Of a stretch of 17,910 nt of DNA, positions 6,957-14,682 are shown piece by piece (the first letter of the stretch is position 1; every line of letters begins with the position of its first letter). This stretch comes from an uncultured Carnobacterium sp. (lineage in GTDB: Bacteria; Bacillota; Bacilli; Lactobacillales; Aerococcaceae), in contig CALJSD010000070.1 in the NCBI GenBank assembly GCA_937976325.1, forward strand, positions 1 to 17,910, given 5' to 3'. Made by a program: the position numbers and the translations under genes. The notes under the pieces are model-generated. The model was not told where the DNA came from and searched no databases. It saw only the letters and a list, made by a program, of their open reading frames with translations.

Positions 6957-7622
6957 ATGAAAGAAACCACTCTAAAGAAAGCTCGTAAAGTACAATCCAT
7001 TAAGTCCGAAATCATCGGCGAAGTACTAAACGCTGTTACTCACGGTATCGGTGTCGCACTAGCGATCACTGCTCTTGTACTTCTCTTAATGAAGGCAGTA
7101 GCAGTCAATAACACCACTCAAATCATTGCATTTAGCGTTTATGGCGCTTCGCTTATCTTGTTATTTCTAGCATCGACACTCTACCATAGTTTTAAATTTA
7201 CAAAAGCAGCAAAAGTATTTCAACGGATTGATCACTCTTCCATTTACTTATTAATCGCTGGAACCTATACCCCATTCTGCTTGATTGGAATCGGAGGTCA
7301 ACAAGGATTAACCTTCTGTATTGCTATATGGGCCTTCGCGATTGGGGGCGTCATTATCGAAGCATTCTTCTTAGAGAAATTCTCTAAAATTTCAGTATTT
7401 CTCTATTTAGCTATGGGATGGGTATCCATTTTCACATTGAAGCCTTTATATGAAAGTATGGGCTGGGGTGGCATCCTCTATCTCTTCCTTGGAGGATTGA
7501 GCTACTCTCTTGGTACAATCTTTTACAAACGTAAATATCATAATTTCTATCATGTCATCTGGCATCTCTTTGTTTTAGCAGGAGCTATCTTTATGTTCCT
7601 AGCGATTTTTAAATATTTATAA
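6957..7622 (+). CDS. Hemolysin III / YqfA-type PAQR family membrane protein
   Basis: This is a seven-helix membrane protein of the hemolysin III (PAQR-like) family. The family name comes from a Bacillus cereus protein; the cellular role is uncertain, with links to membrane lipid homeostasis, and haemolysis should not be assumed. The 221-residue product has a charged cytoplasmic start and then seven hydrophobic segments. The family's probable metal ligands are present: His77 in STLYHS (73-78) and the pair His199 and His203 in YHVIWH near the C-terminus. The conserved EVLNAVTHG (22-30) and RIDHSSIYLLIAGTYTPF (90-107) also fit. It is the only gene on the + strand, transcribed alone between deoD (divergent) and the D-LDH gene (convergent), and closed by a strong hairpin. 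Confidence 0.93.
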   Translation: MKETTLKKARKVQSIKSEIIGEVLNAVTHGIGVALAITALVLLLMKAVAVNNTTQIIAFSVYGASLILLFLASTLYHSFKFTKAAKVFQRIDHSSIYLLIAGTYTPFCLIGIGGQQGLTFCIAIWAFAIGGVIIEAFFLEKFSKISVFLYLAMGWVSIFTLKPLYESMGWGGILYLFLGGLSYSLGTIFYKRKYHNFYHVIWHLFVLAGAIFMFLAIFKYL

Positions 7623-7625
7623 AGC

Positions 7626-7663
7626 AAAAAAACATCTCTTAGATTGCTCTAAGAGATGTTTTT
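7626..7663. terminator. Bidirectional terminator between converging genes
   Basis: The perfect arms AACATCTCTTAGA (7631-7643) and TCTAAGAGATGTT (7648-7660) enclose a four-base loop. A-runs on the left and T-runs on the right extend the stem and give each strand its own T-tail. It ends the hemolysin III gene on the + strand and the D-LDH gene on the - strand. Confidence 0.92.
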
Positions 7664-7676
7664 CATTTGCTTTCAA

Positions 7677-8675
7677 TTAGCATTGAATGTCGTTTTTACA
7701 TGAACCAGTTTCAACATATTCTTTTAAGTTTTCAAAACTTGTTTCAACCATGTTTAATACTGCTTCATCAGTGTAACTACCCATATGAGGTGTTAATAAT
7801 ACACGTGGGTATAATTCAACTAATTTACGGATAGCTGGATTTTTGATTTCTTGACCACGTAAGTCTTTGAAGAATACTTCGCTTTCTCCTTCTAATACGT
7901 CTAAACCAACACCACGTAAGTGACCAGATTCTAAAGCTTCGATGATCGCATCGATATCTTGTAATTCACCACGAGCAGTGTTTACTAAGATAGCACCTGG
8001 TTTCATTTTGCTGATGAATTCTTTAGTGATTACTTTTCCGTTTGCAGGAATGTAAGGAGCGTGAATTGAAATCACGTCAGATTTAGCTAATAACTCATCT
8101 AAAGGTACTTGAGTACAGATGTGGTCAACGCCTTCTTTAGGGAAAGCATCGTAAGCTAATACGTTAGCGCCTAAACCTTTGAATAATGTTGCAGTTGTTA
8201 AACCGATACGTCCGATACCAACAACCCCAACAGTACAGTTACGGATTTCTTTAGCAAACATTTGAGTGTCTACAGTGAAATCTTGTTGACTTGTTTTCGC
8301 TGCAGTGTAAGCAACGTTACGTAATAATGTCATTGCTAATGTTACAGCTAATTCACTAATTGCGTTTGGAGAATAGAAAGGAACGTAACCTAATTTCATT
8401 CCTAATGATTTTGCGTATTCAGCATCGATGTGGTTTACACCAACAGTACGAGTTAATACGTACTCTACTCCTAATTCTTTGTAGATATCTAAAGTTTCTT
8501 TGTTTGCCCAGCAGTTACCACGTAAGATAACAGCTTTGAAACCTTCTGCTTTGCGAGCAGTTTCTTCAGAATTTAAGTATTCTGGAATACATGTTAATTC
8601 GTATCCAAATTTTTTGTTTACTTGTTCGAAAATTGGTAATTCAACTTCACGAACACCATATGCTAAAACTTTCAT
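7677..8675 (-). CDS. D-lactate dehydrogenase / D-2-hydroxyacid dehydrogenase
   Basis: This is an NAD-dependent dehydrogenase that reduces pyruvate or a related 2-oxoacid to the D-hydroxyacid, regenerating NAD+ in fermentation. The 332 residues have the normal two-domain layout. The nucleotide-binding motif VGIGRIG lies at 152-158, with Asp176 at the end of the next strand favouring NAD over NADP. The catalytic set is complete: Arg235 in NTARGELQD, Glu264 in LEGESE and His297 in LTPHMGS. The N-terminus MKVLAYGVRE is typical of D-lactate dehydrogenases. Related hydroxyisocaproate or VanH-type enzymes share this fold, so the exact substrate is open. GGAGG lies 7 bases before the ATG. It follows an AEC carrier gene after 66 bases that contain a terminator-like hairpin. 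No promoter is evident in that gap, so expression may depend on readthrough. Confidence 0.9.
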   Translation of the reverse strand: MKVLAYGVREVELPIFEQVNKKFGYELTCIPEYLNSEETARKAEGFKAVILRGNCWANKETLDIYKELGVEYVLTRTVGVNHIDAEYAKSLGMKLGYVPFYSPNAISELAVTLAMTLLRNVAYTAAKTSQQDFTVDTQMFAKEIRNCTVGVVGIGRIGLTTATLFKGLGANVLAYDAFPKEGVDHICTQVPLDELLAKSDVISIHAPYIPANGKVITKEFISKMKPGAILVNTARGELQDIDAIIEALESGHLRGVGLDVLEGESEVFFKDLRGQEIKNPAIRKLVELYPRVLLTPHMGSYTDEAVLNMVETSFENLKEYVETGSCKNDIQC

Positions 8676-8694
8676 TTTAAATCCTCCATTTTGT

Positions 8695-8731
8695 AAAAAT
8701 TGAAAAGTAGACCGAAATTCGATCTACTTTT
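8695..8731 (-). terminator. Terminator or attenuator hairpin between the carrier and D-LDH genes
   Basis: The arms at 8703-8714 and 8720-8731 pair over 12 positions on the - strand with one G-U pair, around a five-base loop. CAA and then TTTTT (8695-8699) follow. The hairpin begins 10 bases past the carrier stop and ends before the D-LDH ribosome site, which it leaves free. It could lower D-LDH expression relative to the carrier, or stabilise the carrier message. Confidence 0.65.
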
Positions 8732-8741
8732 ATGGTTTATC

Positions 8742-9782
8742 CTATCCAGGGAAAATAACAGATCCAGCAACAATCCAGAAGACGATTGCGAATACTGCTA
8801 ATACAGTTCCTAGTAATGATGCGTTACTTGCAAGAGCTGCTTCTTTATCGTATTTGATAGCGTAAGCCACGGCAACTGTTGCTGGTGGTGTAGCTAACAT
8901 AATTAGAATACCTTTTGAAGCTTCAGGAGCCATTGGTAAGAATGGGCTAACTGCGAAAATAATAGCAACAAATACAGCTGGAACTAAAATTAATTTAACA
9001 ACGCTGTAGTACCAAACCATCTTATCTTTAACAGCATCACCTAAAGAGATGTTTCCTAAAGTGATACCGATTGCTAACCAAGCAAGTGGTGAGCTTAAGT
9101 CAGCTAAGTAAGTGATTGCTTTGAATAACCATGGAGCAGTCTTATCAATACGTAAGAAAGCGTACATAACTTCTTTAGTTTCTTCACCAACTTTGACTTC
9201 TACAGCAACTTGTGGTAATGAACCTTGGAAGATCCAGATTAATAATCCGGCAAATGTTGCGATAACGATGATGTTACCGAAAATCATTTTGAAGTTTTTC
9301 TTTTCGAATTTTAATCCGCTCATACGAATTAATCCGTAAGAATATAAAAACACACGGTATGCTAAGTTGAAGATGTTAGCATATAAAATACCAGCTGCTC
9401 CTAATAAGCCGTTAATAATTGGAATACCGAAGAAAGTTGTAGAACCGAATGTTGTTAATACTGATAAAGTAGTTTTACGGTCACCTTTCTCCTTAATAAA
9501 GAATAATTCTCCTAAAAGAATTAAAATTACATAAGCGATAAAGCCGAAAATAAATACGTTTAAACCAGTTGTAAATGTTTTGTCGTTAATGTCAACCATG
9601 AAGGCTTTGAACGCTAACGCAGGAAGTGCAACTGATAGTAAAACGTTAGATAAAACTTTACCACTGTTTGCATCAACAATATTTTTCTTGCGGATGAAAT
9701 AACCCACTAAGATAATAGAAATTGTTGAGAAGATAGCAGACACGAATGCTGGTGCTGTTAAAATCTTAACGATATTTTCCAT
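8742..9782 (-). CDS. AEC-family transporter (auxin efflux carrier / malate permease-like)
   Basis: This is an integral membrane carrier of the AEC family. Bacterial members include malate and other organic-acid permeases; auxin export is a plant function. The 346 residues give about ten hydrophobic segments (near 13-30, 46-62, 73-95, 106-125, 129-149, 168-186, 219-243, 258-278, 290-309 and 322-341). The conserved half-repeat motifs appear as TFGSTTFFGIPIINGLLG (111-128) and ATPPATVAVAYAIKYDKE (297-314). A polar stretch at about 187-215 separates the two halves. The ribosome site, AAGGGG about 11 bases before the ATG, is weak. It stands directly upstream of a D-hydroxyacid dehydrogenase gene, so a substrate such as lactate, malate or another 2-hydroxyacid is plausible. 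A promoter with two dyads lies in front of it. Confidence 0.88.
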   Translation of the reverse strand: MENIVKILTAPAFVSAIFSTISIILVGYFIRKKNIVDANSGKVLSNVLLSVALPALAFKAFMVDINDKTFTTGLNVFIFGFIAYVILILLGELFFIKEKGDRKTTLSVLTTFGSTTFFGIPIINGLLGAAGILYANIFNLAYRVFLYSYGLIRMSGLKFEKKNFKMIFGNIIVIATFAGLLIWIFQGSLPQVAVEVKVGEETKEVMYAFLRIDKTAPWLFKAITYLADLSSPLAWLAIGITLGNISLGDAVKDKMVWYYSVVKLILVPAVFVAIIFAVSPFLPMAPEASKGILIMLATPPATVAVAYAIKYDKEAALASNASLLGTVLAVFAIVFWIVAGSVIFPG

Positions 9783-9818
9783 TGGATAGATATCCCCTTT
9801 TCTTTTGTTTTATTTTTT

Positions 9819-9831
9819 GCATTTAAAATGC
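9819..9831. promoter_or_regulatory. Operator-like palindrome at the carrier transcription start
   Basis: GCATTTAAAATGC is a perfect 6+1+6 palindrome lying just after the predicted transcription start (near 9833) of the carrier gene. This is a typical position for a repressor site. A second perfect dyad, TTCTTTAAGAA, lies at 9851-9861 between the -35 and -10 boxes. No known regulator can be assigned from the sequence. Confidence 0.45.
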
Positions 9832-9839
9832 CATAAAGT

Positions 9840-9868
9840 ATAATACCACATTCTTTAAGAAATGTTTA
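9840..9868 (-). promoter_or_regulatory. Promoter of the carrier/D-LDH pair
   Basis: On the - strand TATTAT (9840-9845, five of six) is preceded by the TGn extension. TAAACA (9863-9868, four of six) lies 17 bases upstream as a weak -35 box. No terminator is visible between the hemW stop and this promoter, so some readthrough from hemW is possible. Confidence 0.6.
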
Positions 9869-9884
9869 ACAATATCCCCTATTT

Positions 9885-11045
9885 TCAAAAAATTTCATTT
9901 TGATTTTCATCAATCAAAAATGCTTGGAAAACATTATTTCCAAGGAACTTCCCTTGATGTGTTAGTACATATCCATCAGTAGTGGTTGTGAGTAACTTTT
10001 CTTCTATTAATTCTTGGATGACTTCTCCATAAATTTCATCCATAGAATTTCCAAATCTTTCCATGAATTCTTTCTTAGACACACCAGAAAATTTCCTTAA
10101 CCCTAAAAACATAAACTCTTCTATCAGTTGTTTTCTAGACAATTGTGTTTCTGAAAAGATAGGAAGTTTACCTTGTCTTAGCGGCGAAAGATAATGTTGA
10201 ATAGGTCCATTATTTTGGTAACGAACTCCATTCACATACCCATGAGCACCTGCACCAAACGCAAAGTACTCATCCGCCTTCCAATAATGAAGATTATGTC
10301 TTGATTCATAACCGTTAAGTGCATAATTACTAATTTCATAATGATGGCGACCAAAGTTCTCCATTGTCTGCATTGCTAGTTCAAACATATCAGCCTCTTC
10401 ATCCTGGGTCGGCAATGGAAGCTTCCCTTGTCTCATCAAATTATAAAAGACTGTCTTCTGCTCTAATATGAGCGAGTAAATGGAATAATGAGGCAGGTCT
10501 AGAGTCATCGCCATTTTTAAACTCTCTTCAAAATCTGAAATTGTCTGTTTTGGAAGCCTAAAAATCAAGTCGATACTCATATTCTCAAATCCGACTTGTC
10601 TTGCGTTCTCAATAGTACGTATTGCCGTTTTTTTTGTATGCTTACGACCAATTGCTTTCAGTAAATCGTTGTTGAAGGTTTGGACTCCCATGCTGAGACG
10701 GTTCACGCCGCCTTCCTTCATCACAGAAAGAAGTTCAGGAGTGCCATCATCGGGATTTAACTCCATTGTAAACTCTGCCCCTTTTTGAAGCGGTAAATGT
10801 TGATGAATGCCATCTAACAATCGTTCCATTTGGTGTGGATTTAATGAAGAGGGTGTCCCTCCACCAACATATAATGTTTCAAGTGGTGAAATTTTATATT
10901 TTTTCCCCGTTAATTCCATTTCCTTAATGAGTAATTCAATATACTCATCGACTGGTTGTCCTTCAATAAAGACTTTATTAAAATCGCAGTAATAACAAAT
11001 ATGCGAACAAAAAGGGATATGAATATATGCTGCTTTTGGTGACAT
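9885..11045 (-). CDS. hemW: Radical SAM protein HemW (heme chaperone; formerly called oxygen-independent coproporphyrinogen III oxidase-like)
   Basis: HemW is a radical SAM protein that binds heme and delivers it to acceptor proteins; it is often mis-annotated as HemN. At 386 residues it has HemW length. The iron-sulfur motif is Cys13-x3-Cys17-x2-Cys20 inside IPFCSHICYYCDF. The SAM-binding GGGTPSSL follows at 61-68, then GVNRLSMGVQTF in the barrel and AFGAGAHGY in the C-terminal domain. The stretch DLIFRLPKQT departs from the usual DLIYGLPxQT, with Arg replacing a normally conserved Gly. AAAGGAGG lies about 10 bases before the ATG and the gap to pcp is 18 bases. It closes a long co-directional gene run, with no clear terminator after it. 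No other heme gene is in view, so it may serve imported heme. Confidence 0.92.
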   Translation of the reverse strand: MSPKAAYIHIPFCSHICYYCDFNKVFIEGQPVDEYIELLIKEMELTGKKYKISPLETLYVGGGTPSSLNPHQMERLLDGIHQHLPLQKGAEFTMELNPDDGTPELLSVMKEGGVNRLSMGVQTFNNDLLKAIGRKHTKKTAIRTIENARQVGFENMSIDLIFRLPKQTISDFEESLKMAMTLDLPHYSIYSLILEQKTVFYNLMRQGKLPLPTQDEEADMFELAMQTMENFGRHHYEISNYALNGYESRHNLHYWKADEYFAFGAGAHGYVNGVRYQNNGPIQHYLSPLRQGKLPIFSETQLSRKQLIEEFMFLGLRKFSGVSKKEFMERFGNSMDEIYGEVIQELIEEKLLTTTTDGYVLTHQGKFLGNNVFQAFLIDENQNEIF

Positions 11046-11063
11046 TATTCAAATCCCTCCTTT

Positions 11064-11699
11064 CTAAAAAATGGCTCCTTCTTGAACCTTAAGATCTTCA
11101 TCATTTATATAATCACGAATGGTCTCAATCGCGATTTGTAACGCTTTTGTGCTCTCTTCAAGCGGTAAAGACGGTTTATCCGTCGTTTGCTCTGGAATAA
11201 ACGGAATATGCATAAATCCGGCTTTGAAAGGTTTCTCGGCCTTTGTCGCAGCAAATAATGATTGATACATGATGTGGTTACATACAAATGTCCCAGCGGA
11301 ATTGGAAACTTCCGCCGAAATTCCTGCCTCACGGATTGCTTTTACAATTCGTTTAATCGGCAATGTTGAAAAGTAAGCCGGTTCACCTTCAGTTTGAATG
11401 GTTTCATCAATCGGTTGTTGACTAATATTATCAGGAATTCTCGCATCATCGACATTTATCGCAATACGTTCCATGGTAATACCAGCTCGTCCACCTGCTT
11501 GACCAACGCTCAATACTGCGTCTGGTTTCACATCATTAATGACTTCATTTAAACGCTTTGCTGATTCCTTAAATACAGTCGGTAATTCTAAACGAATGAG
11601 TTCTACTCCTTCAATTTCCGGGAGAGCCTTCACACATTCAATCGATGGATTAATCTTTTCCCCTCCGAAAGGGTCAAACCCTGTCACAATAATTTTCAT
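11064..11699 (-). CDS. pcp: Pyrrolidone-carboxylate peptidase (pyroglutamyl peptidase I)
   Basis: This cytoplasmic cysteine peptidase (family C15) removes N-terminal pyroglutamate from peptides. The 211 residues match the family. The catalytic triad is intact: Glu77 in TMERIA, Cys140 in GTFVCNHIMY and His164 in GFMHIPFIP, each four residues earlier than in the Bacillus amyloliquefaciens enzyme. The N-terminus IVTGFDPFGG and the AINVDDARIPDN stretch (80-91) are characteristic. The start is nine bases past the rqcH stop, and its ribosome site AGAGGA overlaps that stop codon, so translation is likely coupled. It sits with pepT and rqcH in one run, suggesting a shared role in recycling peptides, though this is inference. 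Confidence 0.95.
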   Translation of the reverse strand: MKIIVTGFDPFGGEKINPSIECVKALPEIEGVELIRLELPTVFKESAKRLNEVINDVKPDAVLSVGQAGGRAGITMERIAINVDDARIPDNISQQPIDETIQTEGEPAYFSTLPIKRIVKAIREAGISAEVSNSAGTFVCNHIMYQSLFAATKAEKPFKAGFMHIPFIPEQTTDKPSLPLEESTKALQIAIETIRDYINDEDLKVQEGAIF

Positions 11700-11708
11700 A
11701 ATATTCCT

Positions 11709-13424
11709 CTATTTCGGTTTATTATTTTTTAACGCTTCAATCTTTAATGGATCTGGCGTGATATACGTATTTTGCTGACCTTCGTAGACTACAAAACCTG
11801 GTTTAGCTCCATTTGGTTTACGAATTTTTGAAACTTGAACATAATCCACTGGAACTGTTCCAGAAAGACGATATTTCGAATAGTATGCAGCAAGCATCGC
11901 GCCTTCACCAATCGTTTCTTCAGCTGGATTACTAGATTCAATAATCACGTGGGATCCTGGAATATTTTGCGCATGAAGCCATAAGTATTCCTTTTTCGCT
12001 TGTCGAAGTGTTAATTGGTCGTTTTGTAAGTTATTTCGTCCAACCAAGATTCGTGTGCCGTCTGTTGCATAAAACACATGTGGTTTCGCGCCACCTTGTT
12101 TCTTAATACCTTTTTTCAACGCAGAACGTTTTAAGTAGCCACTCTCAACAAGTTCTTCACGAATGGCTTCTAAGTTAAATACATCCGCTTCTTCGATTTG
12201 GTAAATAACACTTTCTAAGTAATCCATTTCGTTCTTCGTTGCTTCTTGTTGCTCATGAATATGAGCGACTGCATTTCTTAGTTTTTGATATTTTTTAAAA
12301 TACGCCTGCGCATTTTGAGAAGCCGTTAATAATGGATTTAATGGAATCGTCACTTCTTCATAGTCCTCATAGAAGTTTTGAACCGTTACACTACTTGCAC
12401 CTTTTTCAATTTGGTGTTGATACGTATTAATTAAATCACCGTAAACGCGATAATGATCTGCATCTTCAGTTCTGGCTAAGTCTTCATCGAGTTTTACCAT
12501 TTTCTCACGGTTCTTACGAAGTTCTGATTTCAACATTTGTAATAAGTGACCTGCTAATTGCTGAATCTTTTCTTCTTGAATCTTCTGTACATAGTATGCA
12601 CTTAGTAATTCAGATAGACTCTCAAAGTTTTGTGACTCACCCGTCTTACTCAAATACGGAAACGGTAAAAAGTACGTCTTCCCATCCTCTGCCTTTGTAA
12701 GTGTAGGCTGAATCGCTGTATTCCCTTCTTCGAGATAGTGATGTAAGGCTTCTGCTAAGCTTTGGCCCTCTCTCTCACTACGTTCAACAATCTCATGAGC
12801 GGATTGCTTACTAATCCCTTGAAAGACATTCATCAATGTTCTTTCTCCTGGTTCTCCGATAAATGGATGAAGTAAGCTATCTAGTTCAAATAGCGAATAA
12901 TCAAAAGGATTCTTCTTCTGCGTTTGAGGTGGCATCACATAGCTTGCACCTGGTTGTAAGGTACGATAACTGTTTTGACCAAGAGAGACACGTTTTACAC
13001 AATCGATAATCGTGTTGTCTTCTTGATTCACTAGAAATAGATTACTATGACGTCCCATCATCTCAATTGTGAAACGATATCCAGCCTTATCCCCAAGTTC
13101 ATCTCGCGTTGAAACATCCAACTGTAGAATACGGTCATTCTCTACCTGAGTGAACGATTGGATAATAGATCCTTCTAAATACTTACGAAGAATCATACAA
13201 AAGTTAGGAGCAACTTCTGGATTCTCTGGTTTCTCAGAAATAAATTGTACACGAGCCATCATTGGGTGTGCCGAACATACGAGTAAGTAATTTTTTCTGT
13301 TGGCACGAATGGTGAATTGTACATCGTATGGTAATGGCTGATGAATTTTTGTAATACGTCCTCCAACTAATAGAGGCGCCACTTCGTCCATCATCCATTT
13401 GGTGAAAATACCATCAAATGTCAT
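11709..13424 (-). CDS. rqcH: Ribosome quality control factor RqcH (NFACT family; formerly FbpA, fibronectin-binding protein)
   Basis: RqcH binds stalled 50S subunits and directs C-terminal alanine tailing of the trapped chain, marking it for degradation. The 571 residues have the full NFACT layout: NFACT-N (about 1-270), a helical and coiled-coil middle (about 275-420), and NFACT-R (about 448-550). Asp97-Arg98 in VENDRIL match the DR pair needed for tailing in Bacillus subtilis RqcH, at the same positions. Other signatures are EMMGRHSN at 121-128, LWLHAQNIPGSHVII at 481-495 and KPNGAKPGFV at 536-545. Streptococcal relatives were described as fibronectin-binding surface proteins, but no signal peptide or anchor is present. 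AAAGGAG precedes the ATG, 31 bases after pepT. Retention of the DR pair argues for an active tailing enzyme. Confidence 0.95.
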   Translation of the reverse strand: MTFDGIFTKWMMDEVAPLLVGGRITKIHQPLPYDVQFTIRANRKNYLLVCSAHPMMARVQFISEKPENPEVAPNFCMILRKYLEGSIIQSFTQVENDRILQLDVSTRDELGDKAGYRFTIEMMGRHSNLFLVNQEDNTIIDCVKRVSLGQNSYRTLQPGASYVMPPQTQKKNPFDYSLFELDSLLHPFIGEPGERTLMNVFQGISKQSAHEIVERSEREGQSLAEALHHYLEEGNTAIQPTLTKAEDGKTYFLPFPYLSKTGESQNFESLSELLSAYYVQKIQEEKIQQLAGHLLQMLKSELRKNREKMVKLDEDLARTEDADHYRVYGDLINTYQHQIEKGASSVTVQNFYEDYEEVTIPLNPLLTASQNAQAYFKKYQKLRNAVAHIHEQQEATKNEMDYLESVIYQIEEADVFNLEAIREELVESGYLKRSALKKGIKKQGGAKPHVFYATDGTRILVGRNNLQNDQLTLRQAKKEYLWLHAQNIPGSHVIIESSNPAEETIGEGAMLAAYYSKYRLSGTVPVDYVQVSKIRKPNGAKPGFVVYEGQQNTYITPDPLKIEALKNNKPK

Positions 13425-13455
13425 GAACTCACTCCTTTCTTTTTACTGTTAAAAA

Positions 13456-14682
13456 TTATAACGCTGCTAAACGAGCGATTTCGATAATGACTTGTGTTGC
13501 TTTTTCCATTGATTCCACAGCAACATATTCATAGCGTCCATGCATGTTTTCGCCACCAGCAAAAATATTTGGAGTTGGTAATCCCATGAATGAAATCTTA
13601 GAACCATCTGTACCACCACGAATTGGTTTAATAATTGGAACGATATCTAAGTTTTCTAACGCTTGTTTTGCCACATCTACACAACGGAAATCTTTTTCGA
13701 TGATTTCAGCCATGTTGTAGTACTCGTCGTGTAAGTCAACAGTAATACGATCTGTATCTAATTCCTTATTCATACGAGAAGCAATGCGTATCATCATGTC
13801 TTTTTTCGCATTGAATAATGCACGGCTGTGGTCGCGTAAGATGTACACTAATTTAGCTTCTTCGACAACACCTTCCTCTGCTACTAAGTGGTAGAATCCT
13901 TCACGTCCTGTTGTGTGTTCAGGAACTTCGAACTCTGGAAGTGCGTTTTGGAACTTACGAGCTAATTCAAGTGCACTTACCATTGTATCTTTAGCTGTTC
14001 CTGGGTGAACGTTCTTTCCTTGAATACGAACTGTAGCACGGCAAGCGTTAAAGCTTTCGTATTCTAATTCACCAACTGGTCCACCATCCATTGTATAAGC
14101 AAAATCACATGCAAATTGTTCCACATCGAATAAATCAGCTCCACGTCCGATTTCTTCGTCTGGACCAAATGCTACACGAATTTTTCCGTGTTTGATTTCT
14201 GGATGTTGTAATAAATAAGCACCTGCTGTGACAATTTCTGTCACACCAGATTTGTCGTCAGCACCTAGTAATGTTTTACCATTTGTTGTAATTAATGTTT
14301 GTCCAACATAGTTCTTTAAGTTCGGGAAGTCTTTAGGGTCTAATACGAATTTTCCTTCTTCGTCTAGCACAATTGCTTCACCGTTATAGTTTTCGTGGAT
14401 TTGAGGTTGAATATTTCTAGCTTCAAAATCAGCTGTATCCACGTGAGCAATAAATCCAATCGTTGGCACTTCATGGTCAACGTTTGAAGGGATTGTTGCT
14501 GTTAGGAAGCTGTTTTTAGGATTTAAATAAACTTCTTGGAATCCTAATTCATTTAACTCTTGCTCTAAGTCTTTTAAAAACGCTGTTTGAGATGGCGTTG
14601 TTGGGACTGTTTGACTTGTTTCGTCAGATCTAGTTTCTTTCTTTACGTAACGGATAAAACGTTCTGTTAATTCTTTATGCAT
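13456..14682 (-). CDS. pepT: Peptidase T (tripeptidase)
   Basis: This is a dizinc aminotripeptidase (M20 family) that releases the N-terminal residue from tripeptides in the cytoplasm. Starting at 14682 gives 408 residues, the standard length. The metal ligands are His80 and Asp82 in IAHVDTADF, Asp142 in LLGADDKSG, Glu176 and Glu177 in PDEEIGRG, Asp199 in TMDGG and His381 in GENMHGRYEY. GGTDGSKISFMGLPTPN at 356-372 is also typical. A longer frame opens 48 bases upstream, but AGGTGA lies about 7 bases before the ATG at 14682 and the shorter form fits the family. The start overlaps the end of the Nif3-type gene by eight bases, so translation is probably coupled. Confidence 0.95.
   Translation of the reverse strand: MHKELTERFIRYVKKETRSDETSQTVPTTPSQTAFLKDLEQELNELGFQEVYLNPKNSFLTATIPSNVDHEVPTIGFIAHVDTADFEARNIQPQIHENYNGEAIVLDEEGKFVLDPKDFPNLKNYVGQTLITTNGKTLLGADDKSGVTEIVTAGAYLLQHPEIKHGKIRVAFGPDEEIGRGADLFDVEQFACDFAYTMDGGPVGELEYESFNACRATVRIQGKNVHPGTAKDTMVSALELARKFQNALPEFEVPEHTTGREGFYHLVAEEGVVEEAKLVYILRDHSRALFNAKKDMMIRIASRMNKELDTDRITVDLHDEYYNMAEIIEKDFRCVDVAKQALENLDIVPIIKPIRGGTDGSKISFMGLPTPNIFAGGENMHGRYEYVAVESMEKATQVIIEIARLAAL

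Noticed and set aside
6957..7622. Hemolysin III gene as a virulence toxin
   Set aside because: The family is widespread in harmless bacteria and the name is historical; sequence alone gives no support for haemolysis.
11105..11332. 75-codon frame inside pcp on the same strand
   Set aside because: It is an alternative frame of the intact pcp gene, which contains the catalytic Cys and His in this stretch.
13455..13460. Perfect TATAAT on the - strand at the pepT stop, as an rqcH promoter
   Set aside because: No -35 box or TGn extension is present at a suitable distance; the match is likely chance in an AT-rich gap.
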